Positions 27,972 through 35,615 of a DNA stretch of 64,000 bases are shown one piece after another; position 1 is the stretch's first letter; each line of letters opens with the position of its first letter. Source of the stretch: Streptomyces sp. HUAS ZL42 (GTDB lineage: Bacteria > Actinomycetota > Actinomycetes > Streptomycetales > Streptomycetaceae); the NCBI RefSeq assembly GCF_040782645.1, contig NZ_CP160403.1, forward strand, positions 3,410,001 through 3,474,000, in the 5' to 3' direction. The notes under the pieces are model-generated. The model made no database searches. It worked only from the letters and a program-made list of their open reading frames with translations, and was not told where the DNA came from. The translations under genes were made by a program, and so were the position numbers.

Positions 27972-28867
27972 GCGGCGACCGTCCGGGGGCGCCGGGCTCC
28001 GGCCCTGAGCCCGGAGGCGATGGTGCGCTGTGCCTCGCGCTCGCTCTGGCCGACTTGGATCGCGGCCGTGAGGAGCCAGCCGGTGACGTCGGCTTCGCTC
28101 AACTCGCCTCCGGCAACAAGCTGTCCGAGAGCAACCGCGGCGATGAAGAGCGCGTTGTTGTGTTCGTGTGGGCCGGAGTTGGTGACCCGCTGAACTTCCC
28201 CTTTGACGGCGGACCGCAGGAAAGCGGCGCACCGTCCGCGGCCGGTGAGGGCGACCGTGATGGGCGTCTGCGGGGGGAGGGGGGCCGGGCGCAGCAGTTC
28301 GGCAAGCCAGCCCGGCAGAGGCGCCACGGGGGCGTTGCGGACGATTTCGTACGGGTGTCCAGTGAAGGTGCTGCCCGCGCCGACCACGAGACCGCCCCAC
28401 GCGCGGGTGTCGACCTTCCAGCCCAGTCCGCGGGCGCTGTCCCCGGCGGTGTTGCGCAGAGACTCGCCCTCGGGGGCGGCGAAGTACAGGTGGATGCCGC
28501 CGCTCCAGGTGCGGACGGTATGGGTGTCGGTGGGGAAGGGCTGGCCGTGGCGCTCGCAGAGCACGGCGAGCACGTCGGCGCCGTCCGTGACGTCGTGCTC
28601 GGCCCAAGCGGCCGGCGGTGTGTCGCCGGGGTGCTTGGGCTTGTCCAGGTCGATGACGACCAAGCCGGAAGGGCCGGTGGCGATGCCGACGTTGAAGGCG
28701 TCCGCAGACCACGCGCGGGTGATGCGGTCCGGGTCGGTGGTGGCGCGAGTCTCCCAGTCGGAGACGGCCGGGCGCTTGTCGCCGGGGATGAGGGGGAAGA
28801 CGCGCCAGCCACGCGACGCTGCGTCAAGCGCGGCGGTGAGCTGGGCAGAGCCGTCCGGGTACGGCAT
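27968..28867 (-). CDS. Bifunctional DNA primase/polymerase (RepPP type)
   Basis: The 299-residue prim-pol domain protein has catalytic acidic residues in LVVIDLDKPKHPG and the conserved histidine motif in TWSGGIHLYFAAPEG; GWRVFPLIPGDKRP is the family's N-terminal signature. In AICEs this class replaces the RepSA and RepAM initiators and would prime and copy the excised element together with the overlapping ATPase. It is first in the coupled operon prim-pol, ATPase, xis, int. An AGGAGAAC ribosome site precedes the ATG. Confidence 0.92.
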   Translation of the reverse strand: MPYPDGSAQLTAALDAASRGWRVFPLIPGDKRPAVSDWETRATTDPDRITRAWSADAFNVGIATGPSGLVVIDLDKPKHPGDTPPAAWAEHDVTDGADVLAVLCERHGQPFPTDTHTVRTWSGGIHLYFAAPEGESLRNTAGDSARGLGWKVDTRAWGGLVVGAGSTFTGHPYEIVRNAPVAPLPGWLAELLRPAPLPPQTPITVALTGRGRCAAFLRSAVKGEVQRVTNSGPHEHNNALFIAAVALGQLVAGGELSEADVTGWLLTAAIQVGQSEREAQRTIASGLRAGARRPRTVAA

Positions 28868-28948
28868 GCTGGGGGTTCTCCTGTTCTGTCTACGGATGGG
28901 CAGGGAGAACCGCGGCGGCGGGCGACCTTGCTGGGGAGTCCCGCCGCC
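28868..28948 (-). promoter_or_regulatory. Leader of the replication operon, duplicated upstream of the transfer operon
   Basis: The leader contains GTTCTCCT (ribosome-site complement), GGGCAGGGAGA and GCGACCTTGCTGGGGAGTCC in that order. The same three blocks in the same order and near-identical spacing recur at 35282-35347 before the first gene of the transfer operon. Shared leaders suggest joint control by one regulator, perhaps the Pra-like or GntR-like protein. Confidence 0.6.
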
Positions 28949-28957
28949 GCGGCGTTG

Positions 28958-29422
28958 CTACTGGTTCTTGGCCCAAGCGGCGTACTGCTGCCGGACGTAG
29001 TGGCGCGGGTCGCAACTGCCGTGGACGTCGTCCAGGTCCATCAGCCGGTGTGCGGCCTTGGTGGCGACGTCCACCGCATCGCTGGTGACGCTGTCGGCTT
29101 CGTTGCTCAGCGCGATCCGGTCCAAGAGCGCGGCCTTTCGCAGCCAGAACTCCCGGTTCAGCCCGTCGTAGAACGGCCTGTCGGCCGCCGTGCGGGCGGT
29201 CCATCCGATCTCGCTGACGATGCTCGGGGCGAGCGTGTACGCCTCCTCTGGCGTGGGGCGCGCCTCCGGCCCGGGACGGTAGTCGGCGGTGACGTACAGG
29301 CGGGTGCGCTTGCCGTCCCGGGTGGGGTACTGGCGTGCCAGGCCGGTGTCGAACGCGGCGGCCAGGGCGCGGCTGACGCGGTCAGTGTCGGCCGGGGCGC
29401 AGATAACGCGGATCTCGAACAT
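28958..29422 (-). CDS. Unknown small AICE protein
   Basis: This 154-residue soluble protein (starts MFEIRVICAPADTDRVSRAL) has no recognised family. It has an alpha/beta-looking N-terminal third (EIRVICAP, RLYVTADYRPGP) and a helical, charged C-terminus. AAGGAG precedes the ATG. It sits between small membrane genes and the replication operon, on the same strand, a position usually filled by conserved AICE hypothetical genes. Confidence 0.75.
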   Translation of the reverse strand: MFEIRVICAPADTDRVSRALAAAFDTGLARQYPTRDGKRTRLYVTADYRPGPEARPTPEEAYTLAPSIVSEIGWTARTAADRPFYDGLNREFWLRKAALLDRIALSNEADSVTSDAVDVATKAAHRLMDLDDVHGSCDPRHYVRQQYAAWAKNQ

Positions 29423-29425
29423 GGA

Positions 29426-30034
29426 TCAGTGCTCCTTGCCGGTGCTGACGGATGGCAGTTCGGGCAGCCCGGCGGCTTCCACGGCCTTGAAGTCGAAGCC
29501 GGGCAGGGCGGCGCGGGTGATGAGGGCTTGGGCGAGCTGTTCGGCGTAGGCGGCGCCGGTGCGGGCCACCTCGATCTGGGCTCCGGTGCGCAGGGCCTCG
29601 ACGCGCTCGAGGTGGGCGTGTTCCTCGCGGCGCGCGCTGGTCTGCCGCTCGTACGCGATGCGCTCGCGGCGGTCGGTGCGCCAGTACCGCGCGGCGAGCC
29701 CGTAGGCGACGGCCGTGGCCAGCACCCACAGCAGCAGCGGCAGGGACAGCCCGTCGGCGTATCCCGCGACCCCGGCCAGGGCGAGCCCGCCCGAGGCGGC
29801 GAACGCGGTTCCGGCGATCACGGAGTCTCCGGCCCTGCCGATGCTCGCGCACACGCCAGCTGCGGCGGCTCCGAGGGACAGCACGGTCATGAGCACGGCG
29901 TTGCCAACGGAGTGTTCGGCGCCGTTGGCGTTCCAGATGCGGGCCAGGATCAGCACGGTGGACGTGGCGATGGCGGGCGCGGCCTTGGGCGCGATGATGG
30001 CGAGCCAGTGCCGGGCGATGATCTGTTCGTTCAT
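29426..30034 (-). CDS. Putative Spd-like membrane protein
   Basis: The 202-residue protein has four predicted membrane helices in residues 10-110 (for example LLLWVLATAVAYGLAARYW) and a C-terminal coiled, charged segment (ERIAYERQTSARREEHAHLE). GAGGAG lies upstream of the ATG. In Streptomyces plasmids and AICEs, membrane genes next to traB (spd genes) promote spread within the recipient mycelium; assignment to that group rests on position and topology only. Confidence 0.65.
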   Translation of the reverse strand: MNEQIIARHWLAIIAPKAAPAIATSTVLILARIWNANGAEHSVGNAVLMTVLSLGAAAAGVCASIGRAGDSVIAGTAFAASGGLALAGVAGYADGLSLPLLLWVLATAVAYGLAARYWRTDRRERIAYERQTSARREEHAHLERVEALRTGAQIEVARTGAAYAEQLAQALITRAALPGFDFKAVEAAGLPELPSVSTGKEH

Positions 30035-30045
30035 GGCCAGGCTCC

Positions 30046-30234
30046 TCACAGTTGCTGGATGGCGTGGATGACGGCGGTGGCGAGCTGGTTGATGGGTCCG
30101 GCGGCACCCGTGGAGGCGAGGAAAAAGCCGAACCCGGCGGCGATGAACGCGCCGCCGTATCCGAGGGACTTGGAGCGCAGGAGGAAGAACAGGACGAGTC
30201 CGAACAGGGCCACGAGCGAGACGGTGACGGCCAC
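30046..30234 (-). CDS. Small two-helix membrane protein
   Basis: The 62-residue protein begins at GTG 30234 (AVTVSLVALFGLVLFFLLRS) with AAGGGAG upstream. Two hydrophobic helices flank a short RSKSLGYGG loop. It lies 11 bases before the next membrane gene and 35 bases after the zinc-ribbon gene, so it belongs to the transfer/spread gene group. No specific family was recognised. Confidence 0.7.
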   Translation of the reverse strand: MAVTVSLVALFGLVLFFLLRSKSLGYGGAFIAAGFGFFLASTGAAGPINQLATAVIHAIQQL

Positions 30235-30269
30235 GGGCGGAACTCCCTTCGGGTGCTGTGGGCGGGTGG

Positions 30270-30521
30270 TCAGTTGGTGCCTTCGCGGTAGATCCGCTGG
30301 GCGCGGTTGAAGAGCCAGCGGCCGACGCGTATGCGCTTGCCGGTGGCCTTGCAGCGGCGGCAGCTCTTGCCGCGCTTGGGCCGTCCCTTGCGGTCGGTGG
30401 TGAGCGCGTAGCCGAAGCCGTTGCACGTGCGGCAGGTGCCGAACGGGCTGGCCGCACACATTCCGGCGTAACCGAGCGTGACGAGCATCAGGCAGGCGAT
30501 AGCAAGGGCGATGGGGGTCAT
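30270..30521 (-). CDS. Small membrane-anchored zinc-ribbon-like protein
   Basis: The 83-residue protein has one N-terminal hydrophobic helix (IALAIACLMLVTLGYAGM) and four cysteines as CRTCNGFG and CRRCKATG, resembling DnaJ-type or rubredoxin-like zinc knuckles, followed by a basic tail (GKRIRVGRWLFNRAQR). It lies just downstream of the traB 3' end. Proteins of this layout recur in AICEs; their role is unknown. Confidence 0.7.
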   Translation of the reverse strand: MTPIALAIACLMLVTLGYAGMCAASPFGTCRTCNGFGYALTTDRKGRPKRGKSCRRCKATGKRIRVGRWLFNRAQRIYREGTN

Positions 30522-30562
30522 GAGGGGCCCTTCCAGGCGGTTTCCGGGATTTCCGCAGGTGG

Positions 30563-30652
30563 GGTGCTATGCACTAGATCGCAGATCAGGTGCTATGTAG
30601 GGTGCTAGCGGGGGTGCTACCAGTAGCAGGGCGAGGTGCTACCGGTAGCACC
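30563..30652 (+). promoter_or_regulatory. GGTGCTA repeat cluster next to traB: candidate TraB recognition (clt) site
   Basis: GGTGCTA occurs five times in direct orientation (30563, 30589, 30601, 30613, 30635) and once inverted (TAGCACC at 30646-30652) within 90 bases, starting nine bases from the traB stop. In characterised Streptomyces plasmids TraB binds short direct repeats in a cis-acting transfer locus near its own gene. The repeats here fit that position and size; the exact motif may be the element's own specificity. Confidence 0.65.
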
Positions 30653-30660
30653 GTCCAGGG

Positions 30661-32880
30661 CTAGGCGGCGCCCCGCTTTTGGTCACGCTCCGCAATCGCC
30701 TTTGTGAGGTCTGCGCGTGCGATACCGCGGCGGGTGGTGCGGGTGCCGTCGTCGGTGGTCCCGGCCACGTCGCGGGTCTTGATGCCGTGCGGCTTGAGCG
30801 CGGACGTGACGTTCTCGCCCTTCCAGCCGCCGTAGACCTCCGGCCGCAACTCGGCCAGCCGGACAGCGATCCGCTCGTTCCACACCCGCTCCTCCGACGG
30901 CGGCACAACCGCGGCGACGTCGGCGAGCAGGTCGTAGGACGGCCCGGTCACGGCCTCGGCGTCCTCGCCGAGCGCGTGCCCGGACAGGGTTTTCTCGGCC
31001 TTGCGCAGCGCGTGCGCGCGCTGGGCGATGGCGTGGGTGGCGTTGTCGTCGAGGTAGGCGGTGCGCACCACGACCGGCAGCGCGGTGGCGCCGGCGAGGT
31101 AGCCGTTACCGGCGTCGATCTCCGGGCGGAACGAGGTGGCGCGCACGCCGTTCTTGTACGCGGACGTGCCCAGGATCATGTCGTTCTCGACCTGGCCTGC
31201 GACCTTGAGGGCGAAGCGGATGGACACGTTGCCGCTGATCCCGGTCGGCAGGGAGTCCTTGTCCGGACGCTGTGTGGCCAGGATGAGGATCACACCCAGC
31301 GCGCGGCCGAGCTTGATGATGAACTCGGCGTCCTCACCAGCCTGTTTGCCGTACTTGGGGTGACCGAACAGGTTCTGGCACTCATCGAACACCCCAACCA
31401 GCGGCCACAGCTTCAGCGAGCGCTTGTCGGCGATCTGCCGAGTGATGCGCTTGTCCGGGCACAGATCCCGCGGCAGCTTCTTGATCGCCGCGGCGCGGCG
31501 CATGACCTCTTCACGCAGCAGCTTCAGGGAGTCGGCCGCGTACTTGATCGAGTCGTCGTCGATGCCGGAGACGAACCGGTGGCTGACGCATTCGAGGGAG
31601 TCCAGGTCGCCGGTGCCCTTGTTCTCGTGCAGCCACAGTTCCACCGATGGGTCCAGGGCGGCGCCGCACGCGAGGACGCGCACGGAGGCGGTCTTGCCCT
31701 GGCCGGGCAGCGAGCCGATCAGGATGTTGTGCTGGATCATCGGCACCGACTGAGCCCGGCCGCGCGGGTCGATGCCGAACGGGTTCCGCTTGAAGATGTC
31801 GTGCCGCCGGGCGCTGGCCAGCTGCCACTTGACCATGCCGGTCTTGGACAGGTCCCGGTCCCCCACCCACAGGATGAGGCGCCCCTCGTGCTCGCTGGGG
31901 TCGGCGTCCGGCCACACGCAGCCCAGCGGGCGGCGCAGGCCGGAGGCGAGCCGGGCGCGCCGGTCGGCCACATCGGCGACTGTGACGCCCAGCGGGAGGT
32001 CGATGTCCGCGCGCCAGCCCGGTCCCTCGCGGGTGATCGGGGCGACGAACTTGATGCCGTCCTGGCCCTTGGCGACAGCGGTGGCGATCTGGCCGATGCC
32101 GATGGATGCCATGGCCTTGATGACGATGTCGCTGGTCAGCTTCTGTACCTCGGTCTTGATGACGGCGCGGGTGGCCAGCGGCGCATCCGCCGGGGCGCCC
32201 AGCCAGCCCAGCGTCAGCACGGTGAGCGTGGCGGAGATGACCTGCGTTCCCGGCTCGGCCCCGTAGATCAGGAAGAGGCCCATTCCCAGGGCGAACACGG
32301 CACCGATCACGGTGAGGAGCATCCGCAGCCGCACCCGGCGGTCACGCTGGCGGGACAGCTTCAGGTACAGCTCGGAGTTCTCCCGGCGCGCCTCCGCCTG
32401 CCGCAGCGGCTCGCCCTCCGCGTCGACCGCCCAACGGCCCACGCGCATCAGGGTGTTGGCCAGGCCGCGCGGCGAGCGCCAGATCAGCTTGGGCACGTAC
32501 AGGAACGGCACGCGGACCGTATGGAAGGCGATGGTGTGCCAGACGTGCCCGGCCAGCCACTTCATCGCGTCCTTGAACTCGGCACCCGACTTCAGCCACG
32601 TAGGGATGACGTCCAGCCGCTTGGAGTCGCGGATGCGGTCGATCAGACCGGGGCCCGACTGAGTCGGCGCGGGGCGGTCGACCAGGGTCGGGCCGGAGTC
32701 GTCCGACTCCCCCTCGCCCGGGTCGGCCGACTGGTCGGGCCCGGAGTCGGGCGTGCGGTCGGCCGACTCGGTACGGGCCGACCGGGCCTTGTCGAGGTCG
32801 ACCACGTCGCCGTCGGAGTCGGACGTCATCTCGGCTTCCAGCCGGTTGAAGAGTTCGTTGTCGTCGTCGGGGTGTTTCAC
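30661..32880 (-). CDS. traB: TraB: FtsK/SpoIIIE-family DNA translocase for conjugation
   Basis: The 739-residue protein has an acidic N-terminal tail, two membrane helices near 200-250 (LLTVIGAVFALGMGLFLIY), then the motor: Walker A IGSLPGQGKTAS, Walker B PLVGVFDECQ, and ATQRPDKDSLP. The C-terminal winged helix (SALKPHGIKTRDVAG) corresponds to the FtsK gamma domain that reads the transfer repeats. Streptomyces conjugation moves double-stranded DNA with this single protein. GTG at 32880 (MKHPDDDNELF) has GAAGGAA upstream. Confidence 0.93.
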   Translation of the reverse strand: MKHPDDDNELFNRLEAEMTSDSDGDVVDLDKARSARTESADRTPDSGPDQSADPGEGESDDSGPTLVDRPAPTQSGPGLIDRIRDSKRLDVIPTWLKSGAEFKDAMKWLAGHVWHTIAFHTVRVPFLYVPKLIWRSPRGLANTLMRVGRWAVDAEGEPLRQAEARRENSELYLKLSRQRDRRVRLRMLLTVIGAVFALGMGLFLIYGAEPGTQVISATLTVLTLGWLGAPADAPLATRAVIKTEVQKLTSDIVIKAMASIGIGQIATAVAKGQDGIKFVAPITREGPGWRADIDLPLGVTVADVADRRARLASGLRRPLGCVWPDADPSEHEGRLILWVGDRDLSKTGMVKWQLASARRHDIFKRNPFGIDPRGRAQSVPMIQHNILIGSLPGQGKTASVRVLACGAALDPSVELWLHENKGTGDLDSLECVSHRFVSGIDDDSIKYAADSLKLLREEVMRRAAAIKKLPRDLCPDKRITRQIADKRSLKLWPLVGVFDECQNLFGHPKYGKQAGEDAEFIIKLGRALGVILILATQRPDKDSLPTGISGNVSIRFALKVAGQVENDMILGTSAYKNGVRATSFRPEIDAGNGYLAGATALPVVVRTAYLDDNATHAIAQRAHALRKAEKTLSGHALGEDAEAVTGPSYDLLADVAAVVPPSEERVWNERIAVRLAELRPEVYGGWKGENVTSALKPHGIKTRDVAGTTDDGTRTTRRGIARADLTKAIAERDQKRGAA

Positions 32881-32907
32881 TGAGGGTTCCTTCTCTCGGG
32901 AGGGATG

Positions 32908-32949
32908 CGGGGCCCGGCCGCTGCTTTGGTCGGTTGAGACCGGGCCCCG
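32908..32949 (-). terminator. Hairpin between the RRQRL-type gene and traB
   Basis: CGGGGCCCGG (32908-32917) and CCGGGCCCCG (32940-32949) form a perfect 10-bp stem with a 22-base loop. On the minus-strand transcript it lies 28 bases before the traB start. It could attenuate readthrough into traB, whose uncontrolled expression is typically lethal (the kil phenotype). Confidence 0.6.
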
Positions 32950-32960
32950 TGCTGGATGGG

Positions 32961-33344
32961 TCAGGCGGCGCACTGTTCCTCGGGGTAGGCGCAGAGGATG
33001 CACATCCCGAGCGAGGTCGGGATGCAGTAGCTGTAGGTGATCTGGCAGTTGGGGCAGGTGCGGCGGGCGAGCATCGCCAGGGCGAGCGCGCCCCACTTGC
33101 GGGAGGTCATCGGCCGCACCGGCTTCGCGCGGTCGACGCGGTACAGGTAGGCGACCTGCACGCCCGTCTTGCGGCCTCGGTGGCGGCGCATCACCTGCGC
33201 GGCAACCGGCTGGCCACCCGGCCGCAGCCCGGCCGCCCGCAGCTGTCGGCGAGTGGCGTAGCCGTCCGGAGCGAACCGCCACGGGAACGTAGGGACCCCG
33301 AACCGCGCGCCAGAGGGGTCGAAGCACTTGGCGTAGGCGGTCAT
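32961..33344 (-). CDS. RRQRL-motif family zinc-binding protein
   Basis: The 127-residue basic protein contains ATRRQLRAAGLRPGGQPVA, matching the Streptomyces family named for an RRQRL motif (here RRQLR), and a C-terminal cysteine cluster (CPNCQITYSYC, CILCAYPEEQC) suited to zinc. It overlaps the GGDEF gene by four bases. These proteins are nearly always found next to traB in AICEs; the function is not known. Confidence 0.8.
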   Translation of the reverse strand: MTAYAKCFDPSGARFGVPTFPWRFAPDGYATRRQLRAAGLRPGGQPVAAQVMRRHRGRKTGVQVAYLYRVDRAKPVRPMTSRKWGALALAMLARRTCPNCQITYSYCIPTSLGMCILCAYPEEQCAA

Positions 33345-33994
33345 CCGGCAGCCACCCCCACCACGGGCATATCGGTGCTGGCACCGGTGCGTCCGGCACG
33401 CCGTCCGGTGACAGTGGCGAACAGCCGCCCCAGCCCGGCACGGCGGGTTCCGGCGCGGGTCTGTTTGGCCGCGTACATCGCCTCATCGGCCCGCCGCAGC
33501 AGCCCGGACAGGTCCTCGCCGGGGAAGTCGACGGCGCGCACCCAGCCGAGCGAGACCGTGGTGCGTACGGAAGGATCCTGGCCGTCGACCGGACGGGCGA
33601 GCACACGGTGCAGCACGGCGAGCAGATCACTCGCGGTGCCGTGGTCGTCGATCAGGACGGCGGCGAACTCATCGCCCCCAAGCCGCCCAGCCACCCCAAA
33701 GCGGCCGACGTGGTCCGCAAGCCGGGCCGCGGTCGCCTTCAACAGCGCGTCTCCAGCAGCGTGGCCGAAGGTGTCATTGATCTGCTTGAAGCGGTCGACA
33801 TCGGCCAGCACCACGACCGCCCGCGGATCCCGCAGCAGGGCAGTGGCGCGGCGTGTGAATGCCTCGCGCGTCCGCAGGCCAGTCAGGGGGTCACGGCGGG
33901 CGACGTTCAGGCGCCGCCGCAGCCACAGCGTGTGCGCCGTCCAGCCCGAAGCGACCGGAGCCGCCGCGGCCAGCATGGTCACGAAGGTGTTCAT
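33341..33994 (-). CDS. GGDEF-domain diguanylate cyclase carried on element 1
   Basis: The 217-residue protein has an N-terminal hydrophobic segment, then a complete GGDEF domain: LADVDRFKQINDTFGH (metal and substrate residues) and RLGGDEFAAVL (active loop 106-110 intact). No RxxD inhibitory site is present upstream of the loop (residues there are GRFGVAG), so product feedback is unlikely. It overlaps both neighbours by four bases. It should make c-di-GMP, which in Streptomyces holds back sporulation through BldD; an element raising it could prolong the mycelial phase in which transfer occurs (inference). Confidence 0.88.
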   Translation of the reverse strand: MNTFVTMLAAAAPVASGWTAHTLWLRRRLNVARRDPLTGLRTREAFTRRATALLRDPRAVVVLADVDRFKQINDTFGHAAGDALLKATAARLADHVGRFGVAGRLGGDEFAAVLIDDHGTASDLLAVLHRVLARPVDGQDPSVRTTVSLGWVRAVDFPGEDLSGLLRRADEAMYAAKQTRAGTRRAGLGRLFATVTGRRAGRTGASTDMPVVGVAAG

Positions 33995-34983
33995 GCCGCC
34001 GCCCCCTGGGTGTCGTCGTCGCCGTCGACGGAGTGCAGGCGGCGCCCTTCGGCCCGCTCGGTCAGCAACGCATCGCGCAGGACACGGGAGTTGGCGGCCG
34101 AGCAGTGCAGCGAGGTGCGGATGGCTTCCGCGTTGATCGCGTCATCCGCCCAGTCGGCCGTGACCTCACGCGCCTCGGCGAGCAGTGCCGCCGGGGTCCG
34201 CGGCGACTTGGCAGCCTTGCCCTTGCCCTTGGTGCCAGCCGGGCGCTTGCGCGGCGACTTGGACGCCTCCGGCTTCGGCGTCTCCGCCTGCTGCGGCAGC
34301 AGGGGCGGCACGTCCTCACTCGCCGGGGCCAGCTCGCCCAGCTTCAGCAGCACACGTTCCGGGCGCGGGGTCTTCGACCGCCACCGCCGCCCGTGCCGCT
34401 CGCGCAGCCGGGCGCGGGCCAACTGCCGCTCGCGCTCCCGCTTCAGCGCCTCGGCGTAGGAGGTGATCTCCCACAGCGTCATCCGCCGCCACAGGGCGAA
34501 CGTCGACAGCGGGGCGAGCATCCAGCGGGAGAACCGCACCTTCTCCATCCGCCGGCCGGTCGCGGCGCCGATCCGTACGGCGTAGACATGGGCGCCGATC
34601 TCGGAGAACACCACCCACAGCAGCGGCATCGTGCCGTGCGCGATCTTCGCCCACAGCGAGTGCCCGGCCGCGACGTTCAGCCCGCAGGTGACCAGCGTCA
34701 GCGCCCACGGCACGAACCGCACCCACGCCAACGCCATATCCATCCGGATCAGCAGCAGGTTGGCCACGGTGAACACCGGAATGGCGACGTCGATGCCGAC
34801 CGGCAGCATCCACGGCGAGCTGAAGCCCCACCGCGCGGCGGCAGAGGAGACCGCGTCGAATGAGGCGATCAGCCCCAGTGCACCGACACCGGCCGCTGCC
34901 AACGCGCCTAATCCGGCGAGCCCAGTCTCCGGCTTCGTCAGTGGCGGCACGCCCGCGCGTGCCGTCTCGGTTGCGGTCGTCAT
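33991..34983 (-). CDS. DUF2637-family membrane protein
   Basis: The 330-residue protein has four to five membrane helices in the first 150 residues (VGIDVAIPVFTVANLLLI and VWVVFSEIGAHVYAV-like segments), a basic linker (LKRERERQLARARLRERHG) and a Lys/Pro-rich region before a small C-terminal domain. This matches the DUF2637 family common to Streptomyces conjugative elements. It overlaps the GGDEF gene downstream and the small gene upstream by four bases each. Confidence 0.82.
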   Translation of the reverse strand: MTTATETARAGVPPLTKPETGLAGLGALAAAGVGALGLIASFDAVSSAAARWGFSSPWMLPVGIDVAIPVFTVANLLLIRMDMALAWVRFVPWALTLVTCGLNVAAGHSLWAKIAHGTMPLLWVVFSEIGAHVYAVRIGAATGRRMEKVRFSRWMLAPLSTFALWRRMTLWEITSYAEALKRERERQLARARLRERHGRRWRSKTPRPERVLLKLGELAPASEDVPPLLPQQAETPKPEASKSPRKRPAGTKGKGKAAKSPRTPAALLAEAREVTADWADDAINAEAIRTSLHCSAANSRVLRDALLTERAEGRRLHSVDGDDDTQGAAA

Positions 34984-35279
34984 GCCGCCGCCCCCTTCCG
35001 GGAGGACCGGCGGCGCCTCGCCGGGCGCGCCAGCGGGACGACGTTGAACAGCTCCGGAGCGTGCGCCTCGATCACCTCGGCGGCGATACGGGCCACGTCG
35101 TCCGGCAGGCTGCGGTACTCGGGGTCGGCGAGGATGTCGCGCGCCGCATCCAGACGGGCCGCGCGCTCTTCATCCGTCTCGCCCTCCACCCCGAGCCACA
35201 GCTCAACCGGCGTACCAAGGGCGAGTTCCACGAAGTCTTCAGCGGAGACGGCCTGTTGATGGCCGATGTACGTACGCAA
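34980..35279 (-). CDS. Small acidic first gene of the transfer operon
   Basis: About 99 residues starting at TTG 35279 (LRTYIGHQQAVSAEDFVEL), chosen because a near-perfect AAGGAG lies seven bases upstream; the ATG at 35411 has no such site. It is acidic in the middle (GEGETDEERAARLDAARD-like) with a basic tail (RPARRRRSSRKG). No family was recognised. It opens the minus-strand run to traB and shares its leader sequence with the replication operon. Confidence 0.72.
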   Translation of the reverse strand: MRTYIGHQQAVSAEDFVELALGTPVELWLGVEGETDEERAARLDAARDILADPEYRSLPDDVARIAAEVIEAHAPELFNVVPLARPARRRRSSRKGAAA

Positions 35280-35615
35280 GACGTTCTCCTTAGTCGAAGG
35301 GCAGGGAGATGACCGATGGCAGGCGACCTTGCTGGGGAGTCCCGCCAGTCGGACACGTGCACGATCAAGGCGGTACGGCGTCCGGAGCTCCCGGAGGACC
35401 TTGAGATACATGTATTACGTGTTCCTCATCTTGCAGCGGGGGGTTCGCTCCGTCAAGCCCCTTCGGCTGTTTTGAGTTCTGCGAGCTCCCCGCGCTCGAT
35501 GTACCTACAGATTGGCGTCGGTGGCGGCGACGTTCGACTTCGCGGATGTACGGCTCAAGTCGTCCTTAGCTACTGTGAAGTCGAACCAAGTCGTCCCAAG
35601 AAGTCGGAGGTTGGC
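35280..35615. promoter_or_regulatory. Divergent control region between the transfer operon and the pra-like gene
   Basis: The left half (35282-35347) repeats the leader found before the primase-polymerase gene. The right half carries CAAGTCGTCC at 35556-35565 and again at 35587-35596, a spacing of 31 bases (three helical turns), with GAAGTCGAAC between. The same pair with the same 31-base spacing recurs in element 2 (46442, 46473). These are good operator candidates for the GntR-type or Pra-type regulator. Confidence 0.6.

Noticed and set aside
28958..30521. Assigning specific spdB names to the small membrane genes
   Set aside because: Topology and position fit Spd proteins but no diagnostic sequence was recognised, so only a Spd-like role is suggested.
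30563..30652. A possible CRISPR array from short repeats
   Set aside because: The repeats are only 7 bases with irregular 12-26-base spacing and no cas genes occur in the window.
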